A stretch of DNA of 64,000 bases from positions 124,001-188,000 of the forward strand of contig NZ_JASHIK010000001.1 in the NCBI RefSeq assembly GCF_030733745.1. The letters are read 5' to 3'. This stretch comes from Stappia sp. MMSF_3263. GTDB taxonomy: Bacteria; Pseudomonadota; Alphaproteobacteria; Rhizobiales; Stappiaceae. Made by a program: the position numbers and the translations under genes. The first letter of the stretch is position 1. Each line of letters begins with the position of its first letter. The notes below the pieces were generated by a model that searched no databases, had not been told where the DNA came from, and was given only the letters and a program-made list of their open reading frames with translations. Shown here piece after piece: positions 8,031 through 17,043 of the stretch.

Positions 8031-9377
8031 ATGAATCTGTCTCACATGCTCGCCCACCGCGCGCAGTCCGGGCGGCCGCTCCGCGTTGCGCTCATCGGTG
8101 CCGGCAAGTTCGGCTCCATGTACCTGACGCAGGCCCGCCTGACCGTGGGCGTGCACATCACGGCGATCGTCGATCTCGACCCGGGCCGGGCGCGTGCGAC
8201 GCTGGCCACTTGCGGCTGGCCGGAGGAGCAGTCGGCGGCAACTTCGTTGAATGACGCCGTCCAGGCCGGGACGACCTTCATCACCGACGACCTTGCCGGG
8301 GTGCTTGACGACGAGCGCGTCGAGGTGGTGATCGAGGCGACTGGCGATCCCTCCGTCGGCATCCGCCATGCGCTTGCCGTGATCGAGGCCGGCAAGCATG
8401 TGGTCATGGTCAATGTCGAGGCGGATGTGCTGGCCGGGCCTCTGCTGGCGCGCAAGGCCGAGAAGGCAGGCGTCGTCTACTCACTTGCCTGGGGTGATCA
8501 GCCGGCGTTGATCTGCGAGCATGTCGACTGGGCCAGGACCTGCGGTTTCAAGGTCGTGTGTGCCGGCAAGGGCACTCGCTATCTGCCCACCTATCACCAA
8601 CTGACCCCGGACACCGTCTGGGATGTGCTGGTGCAGTATCTCGGCATCACCGACCGAAGCCTGATCAATCCGAAGATGTTCAACTCGTTCCTGGACGGCA
8701 CCAAGTCCGGCATCGAGATGACGGCAGTGTGCAACGCGACCGGCCTCCTGCCGCAACCGGACGGGCTGTCTTTCCCCCCGGCGAGCCGCTTCGAGCTTTC
8801 CACGGTGCTGAGGCCGAAGGATGCGGGCGGTGCCCTGCCGATCACCGGCACGACCGAAGTCGTCTCCTCTTTGACCCGTGAGGGCGTCGACGTCCCGCAT
8901 CATCTGGCCATGGGTACCTTCGTCGTGATTGAGGGCGAGACGGATTACGCGCGCCAGTGTTTCCGCGAGTATCACATGCTCGAGGACGAGAGCGGGCGTT
9001 TCGCCGCGCTCTACCGGCCAACCCATATGATCGGCATGGAACTCGGGCTGTCGGTGGCCTCCGCCGTCCTGCGCAAGGAGCCGACGGGCGCGCCGCGCGG
9101 CTTTGTCGCGGATGTGGTGGCGACGGCCAAGCGCGACCTTAAGGCGGGAGAGATGCTGGACGGCGAAGGCGGGGCGACGGTCTGGGGCAAGCAGCAACCG
9201 GCCGAGGCCTCGGTGCGGGCCGGTCTGCTGCCGCTGGGTCTTGCCACCCACGTCAAGCTGGTGCGCGATGTCGCGGAAGGCGCGATGCTCGCCTGGGACG
9301 ATGTCGCCATCGACACGACGCAGACGGCGGTGCGCATCAGACGCGAGATGGAAGAGGCCTTCGTGCCGGCTGCCTGA
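8031..9377 (+). CDS. Homoserine-dehydrogenase-like oxidoreductase with C-terminal SAF domain (COG4091 type)
   Basis: A 448-aa protein with an N-terminal Rossmann fold (VALIGAGKFGSMYL, residues 19-32), a central catalytic-like domain resembling homoserine dehydrogenase, and a C-terminal SAF domain (about 370-435, PLGLATHVKLVRDVAEGAMLAWDDVAI). It matches the COG4091 pattern of predicted NAD(P)-dependent dehydrogenases, whose substrates are mostly unknown. SAF domains often lead to wrong FlgA annotations; there is no flagellar context. GGGGAGGACTTT precedes the ATG. It is followed by convergent L-serine dehydratase. A canonical ThrA/Hom role is unlikely because no other threonine genes are near. 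Confidence 0.75.
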   Translation: MNLSHMLAHRAQSGRPLRVALIGAGKFGSMYLTQARLTVGVHITAIVDLDPGRARATLATCGWPEEQSAATSLNDAVQAGTTFITDDLAGVLDDERVEVVIEATGDPSVGIRHALAVIEAGKHVVMVNVEADVLAGPLLARKAEKAGVVYSLAWGDQPALICEHVDWARTCGFKVVCAGKGTRYLPTYHQLTPDTVWDVLVQYLGITDRSLINPKMFNSFLDGTKSGIEMTAVCNATGLLPQPDGLSFPPASRFELSTVLRPKDAGGALPITGTTEVVSSLTREGVDVPHHLAMGTFVVIEGETDYARQCFREYHMLEDESGRFAALYRPTHMIGMELGLSVASAVLRKEPTGAPRGFVADVVATAKRDLKAGEMLDGEGGATVWGKQQPAEASVRAGLLPLGLATHVKLVRDVAEGAMLAWDDVAIDTTQTAVRIRREMEEAFVPAA

Positions 9378-9386
9378 TTTCGCCCT

Positions 9387-10769
9387 TCAGCAGGCGACGA
9401 CGTTCACGGCAAGTCCGCCCTTCGAGGTTTCCTTGTACTTGTCGGTCATGTCGAGGCCGGTCTGACGCATTGTCTCGATGCAATTGTCGAGCGGCACGAA
9501 ATGAGTGCCGTCGCCGCGCAAGGCCAGCGAGGCGGCGGTCACCGCCTTCACTGCACCGAGCGCGTTGCGCTCGATGCAAGGCACCTGGACGAGGCCGCCG
9601 ATCGGATCGCAAGTCATGCCGAGATGATGTTCGAGCGCGATCTCGGCCGCGTTCTCCACATGCTCGTTGCTGCCGCCGAGCGCGGCGCACAGTCCGGCGG
9701 CGGCCATGGCCGAGGCGGAACCGACCTCGCCTTGGCAACCGACCTCCGCGCCCGAGATTGAGGCGTTCGCCTTGATGATGCCGCCGACGGCGGCCGCCAC
9801 CAGCAGGAAATCGCGAATGCCCGCCTGCGAGCAGTCGGGGCAATGGTCGAGATAGTAGCGCAATACCGCCGGCACGACGCCTGCCGCCCCGTTGGTCGGA
9901 GCCGTGACGAGGGTTCCCCCGGCAGCGTTCTCCTCGTTGACCGCCATCGCATAGACGCTGAGCCAGTCCATCACGGTGTGCTGGAAGGGGCGGTTCTGCC
10001 CCGCTTCTCCGATGAGCTTGCGGTGGATCTGGTGGGCGCGCCGCTTGACCTTGAGCCCGCCGGGAAGCGTGCCCTCCTGGGCAAGACCTCGCTCCAGGCA
10101 GGCATTCATCGCCTCCCAGATACGGTCGAGCCCGGCATCGAGGTCTGTCTCAGGCGCGCGGGTTTCCTCGTTCGCACGCTTCATCGCGGCGATCGTGAGA
10201 CCGCTGTCGCGGCCCATCGCCAGCATTTCGGCGGCCGACTTGAAGGGATGCGGCACACCTTCCTCAACATTGGTCGCAAGCGGCTCGTCGCGATTGGCAA
10301 GTTCCTGCGCGCTGACGACAAAGCCACCACCCACGGAGTACAGCGTTTCCTCGGCAAGCGTTCCACCGTCGGCACCAAGCGCGCGGAAGATCATGCCATT
10401 GGCGTGGCCCGGCAGCGGCGGGCCGTAGTCGAACACGAGATCCGCTTCCGGGTCGAAGGCGATATGCCCGATGCCTTCGATGGCAATGCGCTTGTCGCCT
10501 GCAAGGCGTGCCATTTCGCCATCGACGCAGTCGGGGTTGATGGTTGCCGGATCATGGCCGAGAAGGCCGAGGCAGATGGCGCGGTCGCTGGCGTGGCCCT
10601 TGCCGGTGAAGGCAAGCGAGCCGTGCAGCGACACGGAAATGCGCGCCGGCTTCACTCCGGTCTCGCGAAGGCCTTGCAGGAAGCGGCCGGCCGCCACCAT
10701 CGGCCCCATCGTGTGCGAGGATGAAGGCCCGATCCCGATCTTGAAGATGTCGAAGACGCTGATGAACAA
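9387..10769 (-). CDS. sdaA: L-serine dehydratase (L-serine ammonia-lyase)
   Basis: Deaminates L-serine to pyruvate using a [4Fe-4S] cluster. The N-terminal beta domain carries [15 protein letters not shown]. The alpha domain has cysteines at about 345 (VGCQGEVG), 387 (MTCDPIGG) and 398 (VPCIERN). The protein ends in a cysteine (NVVAC, residue 460). In the structurally known type 2 enzyme the C-terminal Cys tucks into the active site as a fourth cluster ligand. The spacing here matches that pattern offset by two. At 460 aa it is full length and fused, not split into alpha and beta genes. Confidence 0.93.
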   Translation of the reverse strand: MFISVFDIFKIGIGPSSSHTMGPMVAAGRFLQGLRETGVKPARISVSLHGSLAFTGKGHASDRAICLGLLGHDPATINPDCVDGEMARLAGDKRIAIEGIGHIAFDPEADLVFDYGPPLPGHANGMIFRALGADGGTLAEETLYSVGGGFVVSAQELANRDEPLATNVEEGVPHPFKSAAEMLAMGRDSGLTIAAMKRANEETRAPETDLDAGLDRIWEAMNACLERGLAQEGTLPGGLKVKRRAHQIHRKLIGEAGQNRPFQHTVMDWLSVYAMAVNEENAAGGTLVTAPTNGAAGVVPAVLRYYLDHCPDCSQAGIRDFLLVAAAVGGIIKANASISGAEVGCQGEVGSASAMAAAGLCAALGGSNEHVENAAEIALEHHLGMTCDPIGGLVQVPCIERNALGAVKAVTAASLALRGDGTHFVPLDNCIETMRQTGLDMTDKYKETSKGGLAVNVVAC

Positions 10770-10897
10770 GTGACCCTCCCGGCCGGCCCCGATACGGGTG
10801 TCTGCTGCACCCTTTCGGAGGCGATCATGCTTGGCATTTCATCGTCTGTCACCCGTTGCCGCGTGGCATGGCGGAAACGGGAAAATCGCTGTCGCTT

Positions 10898-11605
10898 TCA
10901 GGCTTCGAGCGGCCACAGGAAGGCGTAGACGGCGAGCGAAAAACCGATGTGCTCGACAAGCAACGCGACGGCACGGTCCGTATCCCGGTCAAGGGCGGCC
11001 TCCATCAGCCGGGTATGATGGGCAAGTCCGAGCGTGCGCTCGACCAGGTCGCCGAACGAGGGCTGCGCCTGGGGATCGAGTTCCTGGCGTGCCGCCGGAT
11101 CGAACAGCATGTGGCGGTGGTGGCGTTGCAACTGCTCTGTGATCTGGCGCTGGAAGCGCGTCAGGCTCTCCGAGCGCCCCGCCGCCAGAAGGGCTCCGTG
11201 GAAGGCGTCATGCCGCTCTTCCCACAAAGTCATGCCGGCTTCGTCGATGCCCGGTGCGGGCGAGGGCGTGCGCGACAGCCGGTGATGTTCGGCGACGATG
11301 CCCGCTTCCCAGTTCGCATCGCCGCTCTCGATGGAGCGGCGCAGCAGCGTTTCCTCCACCGTGCGGCGGGCAAGCTGAAGATCGCGGATCGCGCCGGCCG
11401 AAACCGGGGCGACCCGGTAGCCGCGATTGTGCTCGAGAACCACGAGCCCTTCGATCTCGAGCCGCGACAGGGCCTCGCGCAAGGGGGTCCAGCCGAGACC
11501 GTAGCGCTCTTTCAACCCGGCCACGACCAGCGGCGTGCCTGGCGCGATTATGGCGCGCAGGATATCCGATTTCAGCCGGTCGTAGGCTTCGCTGCTCTTT
11601 GCCAT
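10898..11605 (-). CDS. GntR-family transcriptional regulator, FCD type
   Basis: A 235-aa regulator with an N-terminal winged helix (AYDRLKSDILRAIIAPGTPL, then LKERYGLGWTPLREALSRLEIEGLV) and a C-terminal FCD helical ligand-binding domain. The FCD domain has the metal-type residues spread through VEETLLRRSIES, ERHDAFHGALLAA and HTRLMEAALDRD. FCD regulators commonly sense organic acids or amino-acid breakdown products. It is divergent from kynU, and an AT-rich operator cluster (11651-11676) lies between them. I infer control of the kynurenine genes. The nearby sdaA could be an additional target. Confidence 0.88.
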   Translation of the reverse strand: MAKSSEAYDRLKSDILRAIIAPGTPLVVAGLKERYGLGWTPLREALSRLEIEGLVVLEHNRGYRVAPVSAGAIRDLQLARRTVEETLLRRSIESGDANWEAGIVAEHHRLSRTPSPAPGIDEAGMTLWEERHDAFHGALLAAGRSESLTRFQRQITEQLQRHHRHMLFDPAARQELDPQAQPSFGDLVERTLGLAHHTRLMEAALDRDTDRAVALLVEHIGFSLAVYAFLWPLEA

Positions 11606-11650
11606 TGTGGCCCGATGCTGGATGCCGGCACGGCGTGCCGGTTGATGGAA

Positions 11651-11676
11651 ATATAATGCTACTGATTATATATAAT
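11651..11676. promoter_or_regulatory. Operator-like AT-rich palindromes between the GntR gene and kynU
   Basis: ATATAAT (11651-11657) and ATTATAT (11665-11671) form 7-base inverted arms. The second overlaps a perfect 12-base palindrome, ATTATATATAAT (11665-11676). FCD-type GntR regulators often bind short AT-rich palindromes of this form. The palindrome abuts the -35 element of the kynU promoter candidate and also overlaps likely -10 sequences for the GntR gene on the minus strand. Confidence 0.55.
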
Positions 11677-11678
11677 TG

Positions 11679-11707
11679 TTGAGACCCTCCGTCCACCCTG
11701 CTACCGT
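11679..11707 (+). promoter_or_regulatory. Candidate kynU promoter
   Basis: TTGAGA (11679-11684) and TACCGT (11702-11707) are separated by 17 bases, directly downstream of the palindrome at 11665-11676. The predicted transcript would have a leader of about 75 bases before kynU. Confidence 0.4.
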
Positions 11708-11788
11708 GCCGGCACGATCAACGCGGATGGCTTGCCGTCCGCGTCCGTCAATGAGTGCCAAGAACAGGCCCGATCAAGGACAGGCCCG

Positions 11789-13024
11789 ATGCTGACAAGG
11801 ACCGGGGTCGATATCGACACCCTCGACCGCGACGACCCGCTCAAGGCGCGGCGCGAGCTCTTTTCGATTCCGCGAGGCGTGATCTATCTCGACGGCAATT
11901 CGCTCGGCGTGCTGCCCAGGGCAGTGCCGGAACGTCTGGCGGAGGCGGTCAGGATCGAATGGGGCGAGAGCCTGATTCGGGCCTGGAATGCGCATGGCTG
12001 GATCGATCTGCCGCAGCGCGTCGGCGACCGCATCGCACGGATCGTCGGGGCGGCGCCGGGCACCGTGACGGCGAGCGACAGCACCTCGGTCAACGTCTTC
12101 AAGGTTCTGGCGGCTGCGCTGGCGCTGCGCCCGGAGCGCAAGGTAATTCTCTCCGACAACGGCAATTTTCCGACCGACCTTTACATGGCGCAAGGGCTGC
12201 GCGATCTGCTGGGGCGCGGTCATGAGCTGAAGATCGTCGATCCGGAAGCAGTCGAGGATGCGATCGACGAGAGCGTCGCCGTCGTCATGCTGACCCAGGT
12301 CGACTACAAGACCGGCCGCCTGCACGACATGGCCGGCTTGACGGCGAAGGCCCATGCGGCCGGCGCTCTGACCATCTGGGACCTTGCCCATTCGGCGGGC
12401 GCCCTGCCGGTGGAACTTGACGCGGCCGGCGCCGATTTCGCCGTCGGCTGCGGCTACAAGTATCTCAACGGCGGTCCCGGCGCTCCGGCCTTCCTCTATG
12501 TCGCGGCGCGTCATCACGACACGGTGACGCCGCCATTGACCGGCTGGATGGGGCACGAGGCGCCCTTTGCCTTCGATCTTGATTTCCGCGCCGACACCGG
12601 CATTGGCCGCATGCGCGTCGGCACGCCGCCGATCCTGTCGCTGATCGCGCTGGAAGCGGCGCTTGCCGCCTTCGATGGCGTCGACATGCAGGTGCTGAGA
12701 GCCAAGTCGATCTCCCTGAGCGAGCTTTTCCGCGAGGAGGTCGAGCGCCGCTGTCCGGATCTGGTGCTGGCGAGCCCGCGCGATCCGCAGGTGCGTGGCA
12801 GTCAGGTGTCATTCCGTTTCGAGCACGGCTATGCCTTGATGCAGGCCCTGATCGCGCGCGGCGTCATTGGCGACTTCCGTGCGCCGGACATCGTCCGCTT
12901 CGGCTTCACGCCGCTCTATCTTTCCCATGCCGATGTGATCGCCGCCTGCGACATTATCGAGGAGATCGTCGCGACGCGCGCCTGGGACCGCCCCGAGTTT
13001 CACAAGCGGGCCAAGGTCACATGA
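11789..13024 (+). CDS. kynU: Kynureninase
   Basis: A PLP enzyme that cleaves kynurenine (or 3-hydroxykynurenine) to anthranilate (or 3-hydroxyanthranilate) and alanine. The PLP lysine is Lys224 in [14 protein letters not shown], very close to Lys227 of characterised enzymes. NGNFPTDLY (125-132) and [10 protein letters not shown] (197-205), with the PLP-nitrogen Asp, are also seen. I chose ATG 11789 because AAGGACAGG lies just upstream and the family usually begins with a short helix then LDRDDPL. The frame extends to 11732 but adds no family-like sequence. Its stop overlaps the kynA start. Confidence 0.93.
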   Translation: MLTRTGVDIDTLDRDDPLKARRELFSIPRGVIYLDGNSLGVLPRAVPERLAEAVRIEWGESLIRAWNAHGWIDLPQRVGDRIARIVGAAPGTVTASDSTSVNVFKVLAAALALRPERKVILSDNGNFPTDLYMAQGLRDLLGRGHELKIVDPEAVEDAIDESVAVVMLTQVDYKTGRLHDMAGLTAKAHAAGALTIWDLAHSAGALPVELDAAGADFAVGCGYKYLNGGPGAPAFLYVAARHHDTVTPPLTGWMGHEAPFAFDLDFRADTGIGRMRVGTPPILSLIALEAALAAFDGVDMQVLRAKSISLSELFREEVERRCPDLVLASPRDPQVRGSQVSFRFEHGYALMQALIARGVIGDFRAPDIVRFGFTPLYLSHADVIAACDIIEEIVATRAWDRPEFHKRAKVT

Positions 13025-13896
13025 GCGCCTGCGGGGAGGGGGAGGATCTTTCGCCCTATGCGTCGGAGCCGTTCGATCCGGCCGAGGACGGGGCAGAGAT
13101 GGCTTTTGACGGCCGCATGTCCTATGGCGACTACCTGCGTCTCAGCCGCATCCTGACGGCGCAGAACCCGCTGTCGGAAGCCCATGACGAGATGCTGTTC
13201 ATCATCCAGCATCAGACATCTGAACTGTGGATGAAGCTCGCCATTCACGAGCTGTCCGCGGCCAAGGCGAAGATCGCCGCCGGCGACCTGCAGCCGGCCT
13301 TCAAGATGCTGACCCGCATGTCGAGGATCTTCGAGCAGTTGACCGGCGCCTGGCAGGTGCTGCGCACGATGACTCCGTCCGAATACACCGAATTCCGCAG
13401 CGATCTCGGCCAGTCCTCGGGCTTCCAGTCGCACCAGTACCGGGCGATCGAGTATCTGGCGGGAAACAAGAACGCCGCGATGATGCGTCCGCATGCACAT
13501 GTGCCGCGCCTGCATCACTGGCTCGACCAGATCCGCCGCGACACCAGCATCTACGACGAGGCGACGCGTCTGCTGGCGCGTTCGGGGCTATCCATCGACG
13601 AGGCGCACCTGGCGCGCGACGTGTCGCAGCCTTATCAGCGCAACGACAGCGTCCACCAGGCCTGGCTCGAGGTCTATCGCGACCCGCATAAATACTGGCC
13701 GCTCTACGACCTTGCCGAGAAGCTGGTCGATTTCGAGGACTATTTCCGCCGCTGGCGCTTCAATCACGTGACGACGGTGGAGCGGATCATCGGTTTCAAG
13801 CGCGGCACCGGCGGTACGTCGGGCGTGCATTATTTGCGGCGCATGCTGGAAGTCGTGCTGTTCCCCGAACTGTGGGAAATCCGCGCCGACATGTAA
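13021..13896 (+). CDS. kynA: Tryptophan 2,3-dioxygenase
   Basis: A heme dioxygenase opening the indole ring of tryptophan to N-formylkynurenine. The proximal heme His is His249 in [20 protein letters not shown]. The distal-side His is His64 in [14 protein letters not shown], and the [11 protein letters not shown] loop that orders over substrate is intact. At 291 aa it is full length. It overlaps kynU by four bases and precedes kynB, giving all three steps from tryptophan to anthranilate in one operon, though in the order U-A-B. Confidence 0.95.
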   Translation: MSACGEGEDLSPYASEPFDPAEDGAEMAFDGRMSYGDYLRLSRILTAQNPLSEAHDEMLFIIQHQTSELWMKLAIHELSAAKAKIAAGDLQPAFKMLTRMSRIFEQLTGAWQVLRTMTPSEYTEFRSDLGQSSGFQSHQYRAIEYLAGNKNAAMMRPHAHVPRLHHWLDQIRRDTSIYDEATRLLARSGLSIDEAHLARDVSQPYQRNDSVHQAWLEVYRDPHKYWPLYDLAEKLVDFEDYFRRWRFNHVTTVERIIGFKRGTGGTSGVHYLRRMLEVVLFPELWEIRADM

Positions 13897-13963
13897 GGCG
13901 GGGCGGGTTGCGGGGGGCAACCGGTACCCTGCACATGCTGTCCGGCCTTGGGAGGGGCCTGCC

Positions 13964-14590
13964 ATGGCAAGCTTGATCGATATCACGCCGCCCTTGCGCG
14001 TCGGCGCCGCGGTCTTTCCCGGCGACGCGCCTTATGCGGTCAGCCAGACCTTCGCGATCGGTCCGGGTTGCCCGGTCAATGTCACCTCCGTTTCGCTTTC
14101 CACCCATTGCGGCGCCCATGCGGACGCGCCCTCCCACTACGATGCAAACGGTGCCACGATCGATGCGCTGGCGCTGGAGGACTATATCGGGCCGGCCCGG
14201 CTGATCGACGCGCGCGGGTCCGGCCCGCTGGTGCTGCCGCAGGAGATCGCTCCCGCGCTGGATGACGCGCCGCCGCGCGTGCTGCTGCGGCTTGCCGATA
14301 CCCTAGATCCGCAGGTCTGGCCTGAAGGCTTTCGTGCGCTGGCGCCAGAAACTGTGGACCTGCTGGCTGCCCGGGGCGTGCGGCTCGTCGGGGTCGACGT
14401 GCCGTCGGTCGATCCGGAAACCTCCAAGGACCTGCCGGCGCACATGGCGGTGCGTCGCCACGACATGCGGATTCTCGAAAATCTGGCGCTTTCGCGGGCG
14501 GATTTCGGGGATTATGAGTTGATCGCGCCGCCATTGAAGCTAGAAGGGCTCGACGCAGCGCCCGTCAGGGCGGTGTTGCGCCGCCTGTGA
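13964..14590 (+). CDS. kynB: Kynurenine formamidase
   Basis: A cyclase-type arylformamidase that hydrolyses N-formylkynurenine to kynurenine and formate. The zinc-binding motif HxGxHxDxPxH is at residues 48-58 (His48, His52, Asp54, His58). The sequence starts ITPPLRVGAAVFPGD, as is typical, and at 208 aa it is full length. It follows kynA after 67 bases, with GGGAGGGGCCTGCC before the ATG. Confidence 0.93.
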   Translation: MASLIDITPPLRVGAAVFPGDAPYAVSQTFAIGPGCPVNVTSVSLSTHCGAHADAPSHYDANGATIDALALEDYIGPARLIDARGSGPLVLPQEIAPALDDAPPRVLLRLADTLDPQVWPEGFRALAPETVDLLAARGVRLVGVDVPSVDPETSKDLPAHMAVRRHDMRILENLALSRADFGDYELIAPPLKLEGLDAAPVRAVLRRL

Positions 14591-14657
14591 TGTGGCGCGC
14601 CCCATTCGAAGACGAAGGCGGCACGCCGAAGGCCGCAGCGGGAAGGGCGAGGGACTT

Positions 14658-15446
14658 ATGAGCGGGCAAGACAAGATGCTGGAGGTTGACGGCCTCGTCA
14701 TGACCTATGGCGGGTTTCGCGCTGTCGACGATTGTTCGCTGGACGTGCGGGAGGGGACGATTACCGGCCTGATCGGCCCCAACGGCGCCGGCAAGACGAC
14801 ACTGTTCAACCTGATCGCCGGCGCCTTCCCGCCGACCGCCGGTCGCATCCGCTATCTGGGCAAGGACATCACGGGTCTTTCCACCGACCGGCGCTTCCAC
14901 CGCGGCCTGGTGCGCACCTTCCAGATTCCGCACGAGTTTCACCGCCTCACCGCGCTGGAGAACCTGATGATGGTACCGCCGGCGCAGGCCGGCGAGGGGC
15001 TCGCCGCCAACTGGTTCGCCTGGGGCCGCGTGCGCGAAGGCGAGACTGAGGTGCGCCGCCGGGCGCTCGACACACTCGCCTTCCTTGAGCTCTCGCATGT
15101 CGCGGGAGAGCGGGCCGGCAACCTCTCCGGCGGGCAGAAGAAGCTGCTCGAACTGGGTCGCACGATGATGACCGACGCGAAGCTCGTGCTGCTCGATGAA
15201 CCGGCCGCCGGCGTCAACCGCACGCTGCTCAGGAAACTGGAGGAGAAGATCGCGATCCTCAACAGGGAGCGCGGCTACACTTTCATCCTGATCGAGCATG
15301 ACATGGAGATGATCGAGAAACTTTGCGATCCGGTGATCTGCATGGCGGAAGGGCACGTGCTGATCCAGGGCGATTTCGCAACGGTGCGCTCCGATCCCAG
15401 GGTGCTCGAGGCCTATCTGGGCGAGACGGTCGGAGACGCCGCATGA
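14658..15446 (+). CDS. livG: Branched-chain amino acid-type ABC transporter, ATP-binding protein LivG
   Basis: A 262-aa ABC ATPase of the LivG class. Walker A is GPNGAGKTT, the signature is [13 protein letters not shown] and Walker B is VLLDEP. The long insertion after the Q-loop ([19 protein letters not shown]) is typical of LivG rather than LivF. I start at ATG 14658 (GGGCGAGGGACTT upstream). It sits 67 bases behind kynB in the same direction and may be cotranscribed. The substrate could be tryptophan, kynurenine or another amino acid; this is inferred only from position. Confidence 0.85.
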   Translation: MSGQDKMLEVDGLVMTYGGFRAVDDCSLDVREGTITGLIGPNGAGKTTLFNLIAGAFPPTAGRIRYLGKDITGLSTDRRFHRGLVRTFQIPHEFHRLTALENLMMVPPAQAGEGLAANWFAWGRVREGETEVRRRALDTLAFLELSHVAGERAGNLSGGQKKLLELGRTMMTDAKLVLLDEPAAGVNRTLLRKLEEKIAILNRERGYTFILIEHDMEMIEKLCDPVICMAEGHVLIQGDFATVRSDPRVLEAYLGETVGDAA

Positions 15447-16150
15447 GCGACATGCTGGAAATGCGTCAGGTGGTCGGCGGCTATGGCGAGGCCGACATCC
15501 TGCAGGGCGTCAGCCTGCGTGCCGGGCAAGCCGAGATCGTGGCCATTGTCGGCCCCAACGGGGCTGGCAAGTCGACCGCGATGAAGGCGATCTTCGGCCT
15601 GCTCAACGTGCGTGGTGGAACGATCGTGGTCGACGGGCGCGACATCACCGGCCTTGAACCCAACCGCATTGTCGAGGCCGGCGTTTGCTACGTGCCGCAG
15701 GTCGACAACGTGTTCCGAGAGATGACGGTGCACGAGAACCTGGAGATGGGTGCCTTCCTGCGGTCGGGCGACCTGTCTGCGGCTTATGAGCGGGTCTACG
15801 GGCTCTTTCCGGACCTGAAGGAACGCCGCCGGGCGCTTGCCGGCAATCTTTCTGGCGGACAGCGCCAGATGGTCGCCATGGGCCGCGCCCTGATGCTGGA
15901 GCCGAAGCTGTTGCTGCTGGACGAGCCGACGGCCGGCCTGTCGCCCCGATACATGGAGCAGATCTTCCAGATTTGCCGCGATGTGCGCGACACCGACGTC
16001 ACCATCTTGCTCGTCGAGCAGCACGCCAAGCAAGCGCTCGCCTTTGCCGATCGCGGCTATGTGTTGGCCTCCGGCGCCAATCGTCACGAAGGCACCGGTG
16101 CCGAACTGCTGGCCGACCGCGAAGTCGCCGCCATGTTCCTCGGAGGATGA
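15443..16150 (+). CDS. livF: Branched-chain amino acid-type ABC transporter, ATP-binding protein LivF
   Basis: A 235-aa ABC ATPase of the LivF class: GPNGAGKST Walker A, PQVDNVFREMTVHENLEMG after the Q-loop, LSGGQRQMVAMGRALM signature and LLLLDEPTAGLSP Walker B. ATGA overlap with livG upstream and with livH downstream. In this order the two ATPases precede the permeases. Confidence 0.87.
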   Translation: MSDMLEMRQVVGGYGEADILQGVSLRAGQAEIVAIVGPNGAGKSTAMKAIFGLLNVRGGTIVVDGRDITGLEPNRIVEAGVCYVPQVDNVFREMTVHENLEMGAFLRSGDLSAAYERVYGLFPDLKERRRALAGNLSGGQRQMVAMGRALMLEPKLLLLDEPTAGLSPRYMEQIFQICRDVRDTDVTILLVEQHAKQALAFADRGYVLASGANRHEGTGAELLADREVAAMFLGG

Positions 16151-17028
16151 GCGCGATGGGTGCTCTGGAAATCGTCAATTTCTATCTGGTGCCGGGCATT
16201 GTCGTGGGCTCCATCTATGCGCTCGGCGCCGTTGGCATCACGCTCGTCTTCGCCATCCTGCGCTATGCGCATCTGGCGCATGGCGACCTGGCAACGCTCG
16301 GCGCGTTCCTGGCGCTCGGCGCGGTCACGATCCTCGGCGTTTCCCCCTATGTGGCGCTGCCGATAGCCATGTTGCTGACCGCTGTCATCTCGGTCGGTAT
16401 CGACAAGACGTTCTATGCCTATCTTCGCGAACGGCCGAAGATCGTCACCGTCATGGCCTCGCTCGGCGTGGCGCTGATGGTCCGCTCGCTCGTCCAGGTC
16501 GTGTGGGGTGTCGATTCCGAGACCTATTCACGCGGCATCGTGCGCCCTGAAAACTGGTTCGGCATCCGCCTGCGCGACCGCGAGATCGTCACCGTGCTTG
16601 CCATGGTGGCGCTGGTGCTTGCGCTTCAGGTCTTTTTGAAGCGCAGCAAGTGGGGCAAGGCGATGCGTGCCATGTCCGACAATCCCGATCTTGCGCTCCT
16701 CTCCGGCGTCGACAATCGCAAGGTGGTGACGCTGACATGGCTGATCGTCGGCGGGCTCTGCGCCGCCGCCGGCGTCTTCCTCGGTCTCAACTACGAGCTC
16801 AAGGCGATGATGGGCTGGACCATGCTTCTGCCGATGTTCGCGGCCGCGATCCTGGGCGGTGTCGGGCGCATCGAGGGTGCGGTTCTCGGCGGTTTGATCG
16901 TCGGCATTGCCGAGGAGATGTCGACGCTTTTCCTGCCGACCGAATACAAGGCCGCGACGGCCTTCGCCATCTTGTTGCTCATGCTGCTTGTGCGCCCCAC
17001 CGGGTTGCTCAAGGGCAAGGTACTTTAG
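16147..17028 (+). CDS. livH: Branched-chain amino acid-type ABC transporter, permease LivH
   Basis: A 293-aa permease with about eight hydrophobic segments and the LivH hallmarks: GSIYALGAVGITLVFAILRYAHLAHGDLATLGAF at the N-terminus and GGVGRIEGAVLGGLIVGIAEE in the cytoplasmic loop. The start is ATG 16147, overlapping the livF stop; ATG 16156 is an in-frame alternative. livM follows after 15 bases. Confidence 0.87.
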   Translation: MSAMGALEIVNFYLVPGIVVGSIYALGAVGITLVFAILRYAHLAHGDLATLGAFLALGAVTILGVSPYVALPIAMLLTAVISVGIDKTFYAYLRERPKIVTVMASLGVALMVRSLVQVVWGVDSETYSRGIVRPENWFGIRLRDREIVTVLAMVALVLALQVFLKRSKWGKAMRAMSDNPDLALLSGVDNRKVVTLTWLIVGGLCAAAGVFLGLNYELKAMMGWTMLLPMFAAAILGGVGRIEGAVLGGLIVGIAEEMSTLFLPTEYKAATAFAILLLMLLVRPTGLLKGKVL

Positions 17029-17043
17029 GGAAGGACGGCTCGA

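Noticed and set aside
8031-9377. Flagellar FlgA-like annotation from the C-terminal SAF domain
   Set aside because: The N-terminal two-thirds are a Rossmann dehydrogenase and there are no flagellar genes in the window.
9843-10724. A 293-codon plus-strand frame opposite sdaA
   Set aside because: It shadows the L-serine dehydratase gene and has no motif of its own.
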